Positions 17,502 to 25,814 of a stretch of DNA of 64,000 nucleotides are shown here, piece after piece. Position 1 is the stretch's first letter; each line of letters starts with the position of its first letter. The stretch lies in assembly GCF_031127875.1 (NCBI RefSeq), contig NZ_JARXIA010000001.1, positions 806,001 through 870,000 of the forward strand, read 5' to 3'. Source of the DNA: Pelagicoccus sp. SDUM812005. GTDB taxonomy: Bacteria; Verrucomicrobiota; Verrucomicrobiia; Opitutales; Opitutaceae. The translations under genes were made by a program, and so were the position numbers. The notes beneath the pieces were generated by a model. The model searched no databases. It was not told the origin of the DNA and worked only from the letters and a program-made list of their open reading frames with translations.

Positions 17502-20102
17502 ATGAACTTTGTTCTTCTTACGTGGATCAAGGGCGCGGTTCGACGCGTGCCTACGCCAAGGTCGCTGCTCGTGGCTGCCTTTTTGACTCTCTCTCTATCG
17601 TTGCAAGGCCAAACGGTGGTCTATTCGATAGCTGATCTCATACCTTACCTCGACGATGACAATGTCGATATACAGCTTGCCCCAGGCGTGTATTCGATCG
17701 GTCCGTCCGACGTGACTTCGGGCTTGTTGCCGAATCCGGATATTCTAGTTTTTTCCGGCAACAATAGCACCTTCGACTTCACCGGCGTAACCCTGGAGGT
17801 GGATACGAATATATTCCGCTCCTACGGCAATATTAACGTAACGGAGATTGCGGTAACGGGCACCAACTTGGTATTGAAGAACCTTACCTTGGTGGACGTA
17901 GGCGAGGTCGTTCCTCGACGAACCGCGCTAGGCGTACTGCTGGATGGCATATCGAATCGGGTAGAAGGGTTCCATATGACGATCCGCGGCTCCTATCCTT
18001 ACGGTTACGGAGACCTTTTTGGAAAAGGTAGTGGCTACGTTATCAAGCACTTTAAGCATTCAGGGGTCTTGATACGGGGAAACAGCAACCACCTGAAGGA
18101 TACGACTTTGATTCACAGAGCTTATGGGCATGGCATCTTTTGCCAAGGGTCGATCGACGCCTTGATCGAAGGATGTTATGTGGAAGGAGAGATGCGCTCT
18201 ACCGACGACGTTCTGGCGGAGGCAGGTACCGGCTCTCCCGCCGATTCGGTAAACTTCATGACGGTGTGGGGTTATCCTGTTCCGCCAGGGGCGATGTTTA
18301 GCCTGCAGGAAGACGGTATCCGCGCCTACAATACGGGGCCTGACCCTTCGGGCGTGACGCGAAACACTGCCAATATGCAGGTAATAGACTGCACCGTGAA
18401 GAATATGCGCTCGGGCGTTACCATTGGCTTTTGCGATAACCAGAAGTACGTGGAAAACGTTACTTCTATCGGTTGCGAAAACGGATTCTGGGTAGGCACG
18501 GGAGGTCAAATCGTAGCCAGTCGCGGCGATGCCAAGTACGGTCCTTTGCTGGCCAACGCTTACCAAAACGACCGCGATAGCGTGGTTGACCTCGAAGTTT
18601 TGGATACAGGGCCAACCTATGGAAACACAGCAGTCGCCTACATCGGCGGTAACGGGCATGATATCACCTTGAGAAACAGGGACGCGAATCCGGACCAGAG
18701 CTTGCAGGTGATGGTTTGTGGCCTCCGCCCCGGGATGCGTTTTGTAACGGTGAATCCGACTTATAATGATTTCAGCTCGGACAATGTAGTGATCAACAAC
18801 CTGACCGAATACCCCTTGGTTCTCGCCTCGAAGAGTTCCAATACGACGGGGCAATCCGCGGGAACGATAACGGATTCCGGTACGGGGAACGCGGTTAGCG
18901 CGACCACGATTGCGAGCTTGCCGGCTCCATGGAGCGGCGAAGACGTGGGCAATGTCGCTGCGGCAGGAACCGCGAGCTACTCGAATGGGACGTTTACGAT
19001 CGAGGGCTCGGGCGCCGACATTTGGGGAACGAGCGACGAGTTCCAGTTCCTCTCGCAGTGGGTGACTGCCAGCGAAGCGACGATCACGGCTCGGGTGGAC
19101 TCCGGGGAGAACACGAATTCCTGGGCCAAGGCTGGGGTTATGATCCGTGAGACCATGGAGTCCGGATCGCGAAACGCCGCTCTCGTCGTTACGCCAAGCA
19201 AGGGCGTTTCGTTCCAGTGGAGGGATGAGAAGGATGGATCCTCGGGCTACTCCGCCGCTTCGGGCTTGAGCGCTCCGTACTGGGTGCGCTTGCAGCGTTC
19301 GGGCGGTACGATCTCTGCCTATCGCTCGAGCGACGGCAATACCTGGACCTCCGCGGGATCCGTGAACATCGATATGAATTCGGTCATTGCCATGGGCTTG
19401 TGCGTGACCTCCCACAACGACGGTACGCTCTGCACCGGAGAGTTTAGCAACGTGCAGGTCGAAGGCGGAGAGCTGGAGGGCTATTGGACCTTCGATTCCA
19501 TAGTTGCGGAGGAAGTAGCGGATAGTTCGGGATCAGTCCACAATGCGTCCCTGTGGGACGGAACGATCGTTGCGGGCGTCAATGGCGGCAACGCGATCCA
19601 GTTCGATGGCGTCGACGACGCGGTATGGTTGAACGCTACGGCGTTCGAGGACATCGACCAGGAGGTCAGCGTGGCAATGTGGGTTTACGGAGATGCAAGC
19701 CAACCCAAGAACGATTCCGTTTTCTACGCTGTGGACGCTTCGGGAAATCGTTTCTTGAACATCCACCTGCCATGGAGCAATTCCACGGTCTATTGGGACG
19801 CGGGCTATTCCGGAGGGTCTTACGACCGTATCCAGAAAACGGCGACCTTGTCTGAATTCGCCGGGCAATGGAATCACTGGGTCTTCACTAAGAACGCCAC
19901 CACGGGCGATATGAAGATCTACCTCAACGGTTCCTTGTGGCATAGCGGTAGCGGCAAAACCAAAGGTATGTCCGAAATCGTGACGGGGCGGATCGGGAGC
20001 GGCTTGAACAACAACTTCTACAGCGGGACGCTGGACGAAGTTATGCTCTACTCGGTCGAGCTTTCAGCCGCCGAGGTTCTGGCTCTGTACAACAGCTTCT
20101 AA
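17502..20102 (+). CDS. Secreted beta-helix/DUF1349-like/LamG protein
   Basis: The product has 866 residues from ATG 17502; an upstream in-frame start at 17388 would add 38 residues ahead of the signal region and is not preferred. A signal sequence (LLVAAFLTLSLSLQGQ) precedes a right-handed parallel beta-helix region (about 45-470). There, short repeats such as GNSNHLKDTTLIHRAYGHG and VIDCTVKNMRSGVTIG resemble pectate-lyase-like and epimerase folds. A DUF1349-like sandwich follows at about 494-653 (ENTNSWAKAGVMIRE) and a LamG-like domain at about 655-866, both close relatives of modules in paralog 1. It may be a lyase or glycan-binding protein. The catalytic residues cannot be assigned because beta-helix families differ in active sites. 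A terminator follows 22 bases after the stop. Confidence 0.82.
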   Translation: MNFVLLTWIKGAVRRVPTPRSLLVAAFLTLSLSLQGQTVVYSIADLIPYLDDDNVDIQLAPGVYSIGPSDVTSGLLPNPDILVFSGNNSTFDFTGVTLEVDTNIFRSYGNINVTEIAVTGTNLVLKNLTLVDVGEVVPRRTALGVLLDGISNRVEGFHMTIRGSYPYGYGDLFGKGSGYVIKHFKHSGVLIRGNSNHLKDTTLIHRAYGHGIFCQGSIDALIEGCYVEGEMRSTDDVLAEAGTGSPADSVNFMTVWGYPVPPGAMFSLQEDGIRAYNTGPDPSGVTRNTANMQVIDCTVKNMRSGVTIGFCDNQKYVENVTSIGCENGFWVGTGGQIVASRGDAKYGPLLANAYQNDRDSVVDLEVLDTGPTYGNTAVAYIGGNGHDITLRNRDANPDQSLQVMVCGLRPGMRFVTVNPTYNDFSSDNVVINNLTEYPLVLASKSSNTTGQSAGTITDSGTGNAVSATTIASLPAPWSGEDVGNVAAAGTASYSNGTFTIEGSGADIWGTSDEFQFLSQWVTASEATITARVDSGENTNSWAKAGVMIRETMESGSRNAALVVTPSKGVSFQWRDEKDGSSGYSAASGLSAPYWVRLQRSGGTISAYRSSDGNTWTSAGSVNIDMNSVIAMGLCVTSHNDGTLCTGEFSNVQVEGGELEGYWTFDSIVAEEVADSSGSVHNASLWDGTIVAGVNGGNAIQFDGVDDAVWLNATAFEDIDQEVSVAMWVYGDASQPKNDSVFYAVDASGNRFLNIHLPWSNSTVYWDAGYSGGSYDRIQKTATLSEFAGQWNHWVFTKNATTGDMKIYLNGSLWHSGSGKTKGMSEIVTGRIGSGLNNNFYSGTLDEVMLYSVELSAAEVLALYNSF

Positions 20103-20124
20103 AGGTAGGCTGTTTGCGTTTAGG

Positions 20125-20159
20125 AGGCGTTCCGCATAGGCGGAGCGCCTTTCCTTTTT
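20125..20159 (+). terminator. Rho-independent terminator after the beta-helix gene
   Basis: An 11-bp stem AGGCGTTCCGC/GCGGAGCGCCT with one T-G pair and an ATAG loop is followed by TTCCTTTTT. It marks the end of the first glycan island. Confidence 0.88.
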
Positions 20160-20311
20160 ATGCTTTGAGCGCCTTCAGGCTCTCGGTTTGGGGGGAGGGA
20201 GCCGCGGTCCGCCGCAGAGCCTATCCTCACGTCTCGCCCTTTTTTGCCCGACCGCCGCGGTCCGCCCGGCGGTCGGACCCTACCTTGGGACGGCAAGGCC
20301 CAGTGGAAATT

Positions 20312-21970
20312 CTAGAACGAGGAGCGGCGTCCGATGCGGAGGGGGCCGCGGCCGGCCTTTTTCTCCATGTCTGGCTTTCCCCAGTTTTCCGGCTTCTTCG
20401 CGGCCTCCGGCTTGGCGGCGCCGGGGGCTTGCTCGACGGCGGGCTGCGGCGCGCTGGTTTGGATGGGCTCGAAGGCGGAGCTGTCCGGCTTGGGAAGGGT
20501 GTTTTCGGCCATGACGCCGTTTGCCTTGATGCTCTCTTCCATCTGGTGGAGGTAGGCTTCCATCTTCTTGAGCTCGGCCTGCTTGTTTTGAAGCTCCTGC
20601 ACGTCTTCCTGGAAGTTGGTTCGGGCTTGTTCGAACTGGCGCATCTCGTCGCGGAGGGTGGCTTGCTCGACCTTGAGCTTGAGCTGCTCCTCCTTGATGG
20701 CGTTCTGCATTTCGCGCAGGGAAATTTCGGCGTCGCGTCGCTCGACTTGGATTTCCCGTTGGTCCTTGGCGTGCTTTTCGTCGGAGATTCGCTTTTCCAG
20801 CTCCAGCTGGTCGATGCGTTCCTGCAGCTTGTGGCGTTCGATTTCTACGAGGCGCTTGGCGTCTTCGAGCTCTTCGACCTGCAGGTTGCTGGCGGTGGTC
20901 TCGAGGTTGGCCTTTAGGCTTTCGAGTTCGCGGTCGCGTTGCTCGATGATGAAGTCTTTTTCGGCGATGGCCTCCTTGGCGTCCTGCAGCTTTTCCCGCA
21001 AGGATACGAGCTCGGCCTGCAGGCCTTCGTTGCTGCTGGCCTTGGACTTGACGACTTCGAGCTCGCGCTGGAGGTCTTGGATGGTGGCCTGCAGATCGAG
21101 GCGGATCTCGTTGAACTTGGCGCGTTCGTCCTCGAGCTCCTGGTTGGAGATGTCGGCGCCGCCGCCGTTGGGCAGGGCTTCCTTTTGGGCTTCCTCGAAC
21201 TCGATCTGCTGGGCTTCCAGTTCGGCGAGTTGGGATTCCACTTCGAATTTTTGTTGGGAGAGGCGGGCGGAGGTTTCCTTGAGTTTGCGTTCCCGCTCGT
21301 CGAGCTCTGCGGCACGTTCCAGCATTTCGGAATCAGTGGCCTTGTCGCCGTTGTCGCGCTTGAGCTCGTCGACCAAGCGCCGGGCCTTTTCGAGATGGGC
21401 GAGGGTGGTGGCGAGCTCGCCGGTGGTGCGATCGCGTTCCGCGAGGGCGGCTTCGAGCTTTTCCTTGAGCTCCGCTACCTCTGCCGAGCTGGCGGCGGGG
21501 GCGGCGTTGGTGGAGTTTCCGGAGCCCGGGTAGGCCCTGTCGAGCAGTCGCTCGACTTGGAGAATGTCTTCCCAGGTGACTTCGTCGTCGCTGGCGGGCT
21601 GGTTGGCTCCGCGCAGGAAGGAATTGGTCGTTTCCAGCAGGCTCTTGAGGTCGTTGGGGTCGTTGAGCACTTCGGTGACTCCGGCGCGGATGCAGCTGAT
21701 GACGGTTTCCACGCTTTGCTGGGAGGCGAGGTAGAAGATCGGCAGGCTCGGTTGCGCTTCCTTGAGGTTGGAGACGAGGGAAAGGTCGGGCTGGTTTTCG
21801 GGCAGGGCTTCGTCGGTGATAGCCAGGTCGAAGCGCTGATGGCGCGCGGCCTCGACCGCCTCGCCTGCGGAAGAGTGAGCGGAGATTTGGTAACCGGAAC
21901 CGGCGAGCAGGAACGACAACGCCTTTGCGTTCTGCTTGTCCCCTCTGACGATGAGTATCTTCTTATTCAA
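20312..21970 (-). CDS. Receiver-domain/long coiled-coil protein
   Basis: The product has 552 residues. TTG 21970 was chosen because AGGA lies 6 bases upstream and the receiver begins there with the usual KKILIV; another in-frame TTG at 22009 adds 13 residues without a good site. The N-terminal CheY-like receiver (about 1-120) keeps an Asp at the phospho-site (AITDEALPE), but the acidic pair after KILIV is RGDK rather than DD, so phosphorylation is uncertain. A nearly continuous coiled coil follows (about 165-505, rich in E, K, Q, L), then a Pro/Ala-rich tail ending in basic residues (RIGRRSSF). A receiver or pseudo-receiver joined to a long coiled coil recalls the myxobacterial polarity proteins FrzS and AglZ. 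That comparison is architectural only. No kinase lies beside it. Confidence 0.75.
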   Translation of the reverse strand: MNKKILIVRGDKQNAKALSFLLAGSGYQISAHSSAGEAVEAARHQRFDLAITDEALPENQPDLSLVSNLKEAQPSLPIFYLASQQSVETVISCIRAGVTEVLNDPNDLKSLLETTNSFLRGANQPASDDEVTWEDILQVERLLDRAYPGSGNSTNAAPAASSAEVAELKEKLEAALAERDRTTGELATTLAHLEKARRLVDELKRDNGDKATDSEMLERAAELDERERKLKETSARLSQQKFEVESQLAELEAQQIEFEEAQKEALPNGGGADISNQELEDERAKFNEIRLDLQATIQDLQRELEVVKSKASSNEGLQAELVSLREKLQDAKEAIAEKDFIIEQRDRELESLKANLETTASNLQVEELEDAKRLVEIERHKLQERIDQLELEKRISDEKHAKDQREIQVERRDAEISLREMQNAIKEEQLKLKVEQATLRDEMRQFEQARTNFQEDVQELQNKQAELKKMEAYLHQMEESIKANGVMAENTLPKPDSSAFEPIQTSAPQPAVEQAPGAAKPEAAKKPENWGKPDMEKKAGRGPLRIGRRSSF

Positions 21971-22200
21971 AACTGGTCCTGTGGTTGATGTTGTTCGTGA
22001 GTAATGCAATGGGTCGCTTCTAGTATCGGTAACTTGGGGCGGCCCCTGTAGGCTTAACGTTCGTTTTACGCGGTTTTGAACGCCTTGGCGGGAGGCCTCG
22101 GATTAGGCTCCCTTATTGCGGGGCTAGCAGGTGGCGCTATGTCCTGGAAACCAGGCCCGACCCGTTTGCTCTTCTGGGATCGTTCGCTATTTTTTCAGCG

Positions 22201-24015
22201 ATGAAGACACGAATCCCTAGGCCCCCGCTCTCCGACAACATCCCGCTCAACAAGTGGATCGAAAAGATGGCTACCCTTTGCGAACCGGACGAGGTTCACT
22301 GGTGCGACGGCTCGCAGGAGGAGTACGACCGGCTCTGCGAGAAAATGGTGCTTTCCGGCACCTTCGTGAAGCTCGACGAGAGCAAGCGTCCGAACAGCTA
22401 CTACTGTCGCTCCGATCCGAGCGACGTGGCGAGAGTGGAAGATCGGACCTTCATCTGCAGCAACAGCAAGGACGCGGCGGGGCCGACCAACAATTGGCAT
22501 GAGCCGCTGGAGATGAAGCGGAAGCTAAAGAGCTTGTTCGCGGGCTGTATGCATGGCCGCACCATGTACGTTATTCCGTTCAGCATGGGGCCGATCGGCT
22601 CTCCGATTTCGCATATCGGTATCCAGATCACGGATTCGCCCTACGTCGTAGTGAATATGCGAATCATGACGCGAATGGGGCAGGCGGTGCTGGAAGAGTT
22701 GGAAGGGAAGCGCGTAGTGCCCTGCATGCACTCGGTGGGCGCTCCGCTCGAACCGGGGGATGTCGATGTGCCTTGGCCTTGCGAATCGAATCCGGAAAAC
22801 AAGTACATCGTTCACTTTCCCGAGGAGCGGGCGATCTGGTCCTACGGAAGTGGATACGGAGGAAACGCCCTTTTGGGCAAGAAGTGCTTCGCCTTGAGGA
22901 TCGCCTCCTGCATGGCCCGGGACCAGGGCTGGATGGCGGAGCATATGCTGATCCTCGGCGTCGAGAATCCGCAGGGGGAGCGTAGCTACGTGGCGGCGGC
23001 GTTTCCGAGCGCCTGCGGCAAGACGAATTTCGCCATGTTGATTCCGCCGCAGAGTTTCGAGGGCTGGAAGATTTGGACGGTGGGCGACGATATTGCTTGG
23101 ATAAAGCCCGACGCCGAGGGACGTCTTCGAGCCATCAATCCTGAGGCTGGATTCTTCGGGGTTGCGCCGGGAACTTCTTACGCGACGAATCCGAATGCGA
23201 TGGAGTCGATGCGGGAAAATGCGATCTTCACCAACGTGGCCTTGACGGAGGACGGCGACGTCTGGTGGGAAGGCAAGGACGGCGATCCGCCGGCTCGCTG
23301 CATGGACTGGCGCGGAGAGGCCTGGACGCCGGAATCCGACACTCCTGCGGCCCATCCGAACGCCCGCTTTACGGCTCCCGCTTCCCAGTGTCCGACGATC
23401 GATCCGGCCTGGGAGGATCCCAACGGGGTCGAGATCAGCGCCATCATCTTCGGAGGCAGGAGAATGAGCACCATGCCCTTGGTGTTCGAGGCCTTCAATT
23501 GGACTTACGGGGTTTACGTGGGCGCTACGATGGGGTCGGAAATGACAGCGGCCGCCTTTGGCGACATCGGGGCGGTGCGTCGGGATCCCATGGCCATGCT
23601 GCCGTTTGCCGGCTATCACATGGGCGACTACTTTCGGCACTGGATAAAGATGCAGCGGAGGATCTCTGAGACGCCTCGCATTTTTCACGTGAACTGGTTT
23701 CGCAAGGACGAGGAGGGACGCTTCGTCTGGCCCGGTTTTGGGGAGAATATGCGAGTGCTCCGGTGGATCGTCGAGCGGGCCCAAGGGAAGGCGAAGGCTA
23801 AGGAAACGCCAATCGGCTACGTGCCTCACTATTCGGATATCGACTGGAGGGGGCTGGACTTTCCTCGAGAGCGGTGGGATTTCCTCATGAAGGTGGACCG
23901 CGAGGTGTGGAAGCGGGAATTGATCCTGCAGGAAGAGCTCTTCCTGCGGCTGCACGACCACTTGCCGAAGGAGCTTATCTTCGAACGCGAACTGCTGGCC
24001 TGCCGCTTGTTTTAG
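22201..24015 (+). CDS. pckG: Phosphoenolpyruvate carboxykinase (GTP)
   Basis: This 604-residue enzyme has the normal length for the GTP-dependent family. It converts oxaloacetate and GTP to PEP, GDP and CO2 in the cytoplasm, the entry to gluconeogenesis. The signature [12 protein letters not shown] (active-site Cys and P-loop Lys-Thr), the [21 protein letters not shown] substrate region and the DDIAWI metal-binding segment are all present. ATG 22201 follows the CTATTTTTTCAGCG stretch without a clear ribosome-binding site. It is convergent with the sigma-factor gene and shares a bidirectional terminator with it. A bacterium living on amino acids or short-chain acids besides sugars would need it. 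Confidence 0.97.
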   Translation: MKTRIPRPPLSDNIPLNKWIEKMATLCEPDEVHWCDGSQEEYDRLCEKMVLSGTFVKLDESKRPNSYYCRSDPSDVARVEDRTFICSNSKDAAGPTNNWHEPLEMKRKLKSLFAGCMHGRTMYVIPFSMGPIGSPISHIGIQITDSPYVVVNMRIMTRMGQAVLEELEGKRVVPCMHSVGAPLEPGDVDVPWPCESNPENKYIVHFPEERAIWSYGSGYGGNALLGKKCFALRIASCMARDQGWMAEHMLILGVENPQGERSYVAAAFPSACGKTNFAMLIPPQSFEGWKIWTVGDDIAWIKPDAEGRLRAINPEAGFFGVAPGTSYATNPNAMESMRENAIFTNVALTEDGDVWWEGKDGDPPARCMDWRGEAWTPESDTPAAHPNARFTAPASQCPTIDPAWEDPNGVEISAIIFGGRRMSTMPLVFEAFNWTYGVYVGATMGSEMTAAAFGDIGAVRRDPMAMLPFAGYHMGDYFRHWIKMQRRISETPRIFHVNWFRKDEEGRFVWPGFGENMRVLRWIVERAQGKAKAKETPIGYVPHYSDIDWRGLDFPRERWDFLMKVDREVWKRELILQEELFLRLHDHLPKELIFERELLACRLF

Positions 24016-24047
24016 GGAAGGTGCGGGAGGTTCTGCCGGAAAAGCGA

Positions 24048-24084
24048 ATGCCCTGTATCCAGAGAAGGATACAGGGCATCGAGT
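24048..24084. terminator. Bidirectional terminator between pckG and the sigma-factor gene
   Basis: A perfect 13-bp stem (ATGCCCTGTATCC, 24048-24060, against 24067-24079) with a 6-base loop is followed by CGAGTTTT on the plus strand. On the minus strand it is followed by TCGCTTTTCC. It can serve both convergent genes. Confidence 0.88.
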
Positions 24085-24117
24085 TTTGGCTATCTACAAA
24101 GACTGATTTTCGGCTGT

Positions 24118-25179
24118 CTAGGCCTTGGCTGCGGTAGCTTCGTAAAATTCGCGGAAGACTTCCATCCGCTTGCGTTCGCGGTTTTCCATCTCGATCTCTT
24201 CGGCGGTGTGCTGGCGTTCCTTGCCCGCCATGATCTTGCGCATCTTGGAGAGCGCGATGTTCTGCAATTGGCGAACGCGTTCGCGGGTGATGTTGAAAAG
24301 TTGTCCGACTTCTTCGAGCGTGAGGGGAGTGTCGCCGTTGAGGCCGAAGCGAAGGCGGATGATTTCGGCTTCGCGCTCGTCGAGCCCGGTGATCATCTCG
24401 TGCAAGTCGCCGCGCAGGGACTTCTCGTGCAGGTTCTCGTAAGGAGTGGGGGCGTTGTCGTCGCCGACGATTTCGCCGAATTCCGTGCTGTTGCCATCTT
24501 CGCCGACAGGAGCGTTGAGGGAGGTCGGGCGCACGCTTACGGACTTGAGGTGGGAGACCTTGTTGACGGGCATTTCCAGCTCGTCGGCCAGTTCCTGGTC
24601 GGTGGGCTCGCGGCCAAACTCTTCCGTAAGGGCCATGGCCATCTTGCGCATGCGGGAAATCTTGTCGACTAGGTGGACCGGGAGGCGGATGGTTTTGCTC
24701 TGGTTCGCCAGGGCCCGCTTGATCGATTGCTTGATCCACCAGGCTGCGTAGGTGCTGAGCTTGCCGCCCTTGTCGGGGTCGAAGCGTTCGACGGCTTTCA
24801 CGAGGCCAATATTGCCTTCGCTGATGAGGTCGAGCACGGGCAGGCCGAAATCCTTGTAGTCGTGGGCGATCTTAACCACGAGGCGAAGGTTGGACTTGAT
24901 CATGAGGTCTCGAGCCTCTTTCTCGCCGGCCTGGATGCGGCGGGCTAAGGTGATCTCCTGAGCGGGGGTAAGGAGGGGAATCTTTCCGATCTCCTGCAGG
25001 TAGGTTTTGATGCTGTTGCGCTCTGGCAGCTCCGCCTTCTCCTTTTTCTCCGGAGCCGCCGCTCGGAAGTTTACGGTGGTGACGTTGGATGCCTCGTCCT
25101 CGTTAAATATCTTAAGGTTAGAGGCTTGGGATCCGAGGGGCGAGTTGGTGGATAGGTCGGCGAGTGCTTGAATGGACAT
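24118..25179 (-). CDS. RNA polymerase sigma factor, sigma-70 RpoD/SigA type
   Basis: The product has 353 residues. Region 1.2 (SIKTYLQEIGKIPLLTPAQE, about 58-80), region 2 (LRLVVKIAHDYKDFGLPVLD, GNIGLVKAVERFDP, YAAWWIKQSIKRALANQSKT), region 3 (MRKMAMALTEEFGREPTDQE) and region 4 (REAEIIRLRFGL, TLEEVGQLFNITRERVRQLQ) are all in order. The acidic region 1.1 of classical RpoD is reduced to a short Ala/Asn-rich leader, so the protein is either a compact primary sigma or a group 2 sigma; sequence alone does not settle which. It stands alone, with a 635-base non-coding region upstream that contains several inverted repeats. Confidence 0.93.
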   Translation of the reverse strand: MSIQALADLSTNSPLGSQASNLKIFNEDEASNVTTVNFRAAAPEKKEKAELPERNSIKTYLQEIGKIPLLTPAQEITLARRIQAGEKEARDLMIKSNLRLVVKIAHDYKDFGLPVLDLISEGNIGLVKAVERFDPDKGGKLSTYAAWWIKQSIKRALANQSKTIRLPVHLVDKISRMRKMAMALTEEFGREPTDQELADELEMPVNKVSHLKSVSVRPTSLNAPVGEDGNSTEFGEIVGDDNAPTPYENLHEKSLRGDLHEMITGLDEREAEIIRLRFGLNGDTPLTLEEVGQLFNITRERVRQLQNIALSKMRKIMAGKERQHTAEEIEMENRERKRMEVFREFYEATAAKA

Positions 25180-25814
25180 GTTTTAGTGGGGGTCGATATT
25201 TGGTGGCTGGACGGTTCGAAATCAAATGCTTCGCAGGCGATCTGGGCTTCCCCATGAGGTGTTGTATGCAGCTCTCATGGGGCGGTTGTGATCTATTGCT
25301 GGGCGTTTGAGGCTATGGATCAATCAAAGTACTTAGCGGAGACGGTGTATAGCCCAAAAAGGGGGTAGGGTACTATACCCACGTTCTTTAATCTCATCTT
25401 TACAAAAAGACCGCTAATAATTACCGGGATTTACATTCTAGACTCCTTTTTTGGGCCAGTTTCGCCAAAAATGCGAGTAAACTCTTCCGGAAAATAGGAA
25501 AAATCGGAAATTAAATGCATTTGGAGTGGGTGAAGACCCTTTCTTTATGGTTAAGGGTATGTACCGTTTTGGTGACGCTGATAACAGGGCCTACCCTTTC
25601 TTAAGAGGGCTCGAGACGCATGTCCTTGGGGTTCAGGTGCTTGCGTCAAGGTGTTTCGAGAGGCGGGCAGGCATGGGTAGCCCTAGCCTGCTTCTGTCGT
25701 TAGATCTCAGGGTAATCGCTCGTCGAGGACGGCGAGCAACTAGGGTAGATGCGGCGTAGGGGAGGGAGCCCGATCGGGGCCCTCGAGGGATGGCTACGGT
25801 GAGTAGCGAGCGGC
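25180..25814. other. Long intergenic region upstream of the sigma gene, with dyads
   Basis: No credible gene is seen; an open frame at 25526-25759 lacks a ribosome-binding site and domain-like composition. The stretch 25381-25520 is clearly more AT-rich than its surroundings. Inverted repeats include GTATAG (25347-25352) against CTATAC (25373-25378), the interrupted palindrome GGGTACTATACCC (25368-25380), and GCCCAAAAAGG (25352-25362) against CCTTTTTTGGGC (25445-25456). The region probably carries the sigma-gene promoter, an extended 5' leader, or both. Confidence 0.5.

Noticed and set aside
20201..20290. GC-rich dyads and repeated CCGCGGTCCGCC units between the beta-helix and receiver genes
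   Set aside because: Two short copies only. The T-run is on the wrong side for either flanking gene to use it as a terminator.
22525..23961. 478-codon minus-strand frame inside pckG
   Set aside because: pckG is unambiguous on the plus strand; the antisense frame has low-complexity His/Arg/Pro composition.
25526..25759. Possible 77-residue gene in the region upstream of the sigma factor
   Set aside because: No ribosome-binding site, no domain-like composition, and it lies in repeat-bearing non-coding DNA.
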